Assembly: GCF_002201535.1 (NCBI RefSeq)
Contig: NZ_NIWW01000004.1
Location: 186,001 to 250,000, forward strand
Source of the DNA: Lacimicrobium sp. SS2-24
Lineage (GTDB): Bacteria; Pseudomonadota; Gammaproteobacteria; Enterobacterales; Alteromonadaceae
DNA: 64,000 bases
Reading direction: 5' to 3'
Under the pieces are notes generated by a model. It had not been told where the DNA came from. It searched no databases and worked only from the letters and a program-made list of their open reading frames with translations. Made by a program: the position numbers and the translations under genes. Shown one piece after another: positions 62,753 to 64,000 of this stretch (positions within the stretch are counted from its first letter, which is position 1; the number at the start of each line of letters is the position of its first letter).

Positions 62753-64000
62753 TCAGAACGCATCATAGGAGAAGCGCACACCGATAGTACGTGGACGATT
62801 GGTGACGACTTTAGGTGTAAACTGCTGCGTATCGATATACTGTGTGGCCAGTTCATCAGTGATATTGTCGATATACAGCTCCGCGGTCCAATCGTTGGCT
62901 CTGACACCAAAGGCGATATTAGCCACGGCATAGCTACCCTGAACATAACGACCACCGGCAAAGGTATTTCCGGATTCGTCAGTGTAGGTTACGCCTTCAT
63001 ACACGGCGGCTTCACGCTCGATTTCCAGACCACTTCCGGTGCCGTAAATAAGCTGCGTCGCATCTTCCATCACATAGGCGTCCATGGTCATACCCACCAG
63101 ACTGTCTCCGGTGTAATTGATAGCACCGTTGATGTAACCTTCCCAGCCATTGTCGAGCATGTAGAAATAGTTGGCTTGCAGGTTACCGGAAAACTCAGAA
63201 GAGAAGGGTAAACGGCTACCTTTAGGTGGCGCGATGCCCTGAAGTTCACGGTTAATTTCTGTCAGCTCCGTGTCCAGCCAGCTCATGGCGCCGGTCAGCA
63301 CCAGATTATCCGTGGCGTACCACTGGAAATCGGCATCCAGGCCGGTGATCTCCGCCGTACCCACGTTATCGGTAAAGACCAGGAAGCTGATATTGGTAGG
63401 ATCGAATCGTGATGTCTGCAGATCCGTAATTTCTGAATAGTACCCCGTGGCGTTAACACGCAGGGTCTGTTCGAAGAAATCGGCCTTCATACCCAACTCG
63501 TAGTTTTTCAGGGTATCTGTGGTGGAATACACCGGAATCCGGAAATCGGCAAACACACCACTGCTATTGGTTGCTGCGCCACCACCGACACGGTTAGTCA
63601 CCGGCGGACGGAAACCTTCAGAGTAGGTTGTAAACAACAACACATCATCGCTCACTTTCCAGTCCAGTGACGCCTTGTAAATCACATCATCCACGGTCAC
63701 CGCACCATTGTCATCAACCAGGCTGATATCCAGCTGGCCGCTGTCAATGGCATCGATATAGCCTTGTGCATCGTCACCGAAGAAATCAATCAGTGCCTGG
63801 TCGCTGCCATCACCAAAGGCACGCAGACGCCCGCTCACATCCACCGTGGAGGTTGAGCCTTTGTAGGTATCTTTGATTTCGTACCAGCGCGCGCCCAACG
63901 TCAGGGTCAGCGTATCGGTCAGGTCGTACTCACCCTGACCGAAGACCGCAATTTGTTCGATGGTATGGGTAATATCGTTTACGAAACTGATCTCGGAGGG
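62753..64000 (-). CDS. TonB-dependent receptor, C-terminal part (cut by window end)
   Basis: The frame is open to the last base of the window: the edge reads EISFVNDITHTIEQIAVFGQ, then GEYDLTDTLTLTLGARWYEI, so the gene continues beyond it. About 415 residues are visible, all barrel: KVSDDVLLFTTYSEGFRPPV, YELGMKADFFEQTLRVNATG, GLDADFQWYATDNLVLTGAM, and a C-terminal IGVRFSYDAF with final Phe. The family imports siderophores, vitamins or oligosaccharides. Ligand unknown; the large size and lack of TonB genes nearby are normal. Unlike the remnant at 11930-12434 it looks intact so far as seen. Confidence 0.93.
   Translation of the reverse strand, partial: PSEISFVNDITHTIEQIAVFGQGEYDLTDTLTLTLGARWYEIKDTYKGSTSTVDVSGRLRAFGDGSDQALIDFFGDDAQGYIDAIDSGQLDISLVDDNGAVTVDDVIYKASLDWKVSDDVLLFTTYSEGFRPPVTNRVGGGAATNSSGVFADFRIPVYSTTDTLKNYELGMKADFFEQTLRVNATGYYSEITDLQTSRFDPTNISFLVFTDNVGTAEITGLDADFQWYATDNLVLTGAMSWLDTELTEINRELQGIAPPKGSRLPFSSEFSGNLQANYFYMLDNGWEGYINGAINYTGDSLVGMTMDAYVMEDATQLIYGTGSGLEIEREAAVYEGVTYTDESGNTFAGGRYVQGSYAVANIAFGVRANDWTAELYIDNITDELATQYIDTQQFTPKVVTNRPRTIGVRFSYDAF

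Noticed and set aside
1-64000. CRISPR arrays, tRNA/rRNA genes, transposases, integrases or prophage genes
   Set aside because: No repeat-spacer pattern, no RNA gene and no mobile-element protein seen on either strand by eye.

Overview
The window reads as chromosome from a marine-type gammaproteobacterium, most likely Alteromonadales. This is inferred from family content: a DUF3081 gene, the exosortase-A gene set, a BtuB-like receptor remnant, photolyase genes and a long TonB-dependent receptor. Coding density is high and many neighbours overlap by 1-4 nt. I saw no tRNA, rRNA, CRISPR array, transposase or prophage gene.

Positions 1-51951 are one very large exopolysaccharide (EPS) locus of the exosortase A (XrtA/EpsH, PEP-CTERM-associated) type. 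The left edge makes nucleotide sugars: wecC (cut by the window start), galU, ugd and wecB give UDP-glucose, UDP-glucuronate, UDP-ManNAc and UDP-ManNAcA, so the polymer is probably acidic. Next to it, an acyl carrier protein (4084-4326) faces an AMP-forming ligase and a PLP-dependent decarboxylase (4454-7259). A Wzy-like polymerase and a divergent heparinase-type lyase follow (7285-11547). Then comes a scar of two broken genes (11594-12434), and then an SGNH/MBOAT O-acetylation pair.

From 12479 to 46493 nearly everything is on the minus strand. In map order this holds two unusual alpha/beta hydrolases, acetyltransferases, polysaccharide deacetylases, an asparagine-synthetase-like protein, a beta-propeller protein, a MurF-like ligase, three ATP-grasp proteins, a flippase, an O-ligase/polymerase-like protein, a CapK-like ligase, four glycosyltransferases, a second asparagine synthetase-like amidotransferase, exosortase A itself, a FemAB protein and the initiating sugar transferase. 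A 430-bp divergent control region (46494-46923) separates these from the rightward export operon: outer-membrane export lipoprotein, chain-length determinant, tyrosine autokinase and large outer-membrane protein (46924-51810). The usual regulators (PrsK/PrsR) and any PEP-CTERM substrate are not in the window.

The inferred flow is: sugar nucleotides to a lipid-linked repeat (45081 transferase and glycosyltransferases), flipping (30677), polymerisation (7285 and/or 32191), and export through the 46924-51810 complex. Decoration would include O-acetylation, deacetylation, and probably amide-linked substituents. The last idea rests on the carrier protein, PLP decarboxylase, three ATP-grasp proteins, MurF-like ligase, two asparagine-synthetase folds and FemAB proteins, and is the most promising unexplored system here.

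Positions 52300-64000 are ordinary chromosome: a periplasmic binding protein, a SlyD-type isomerase, GIY-YIG, hemolysin-III-like and DUF3081 genes, a three-gene photolyase/cryptochrome operon, a small outer-membrane protein, a small ribbon-helix-helix-like protein with its own promoter and operator-like repeat, a TPR-sulfotransferase and the C-terminal two-thirds or so of a TonB-dependent receptor running off the right edge.
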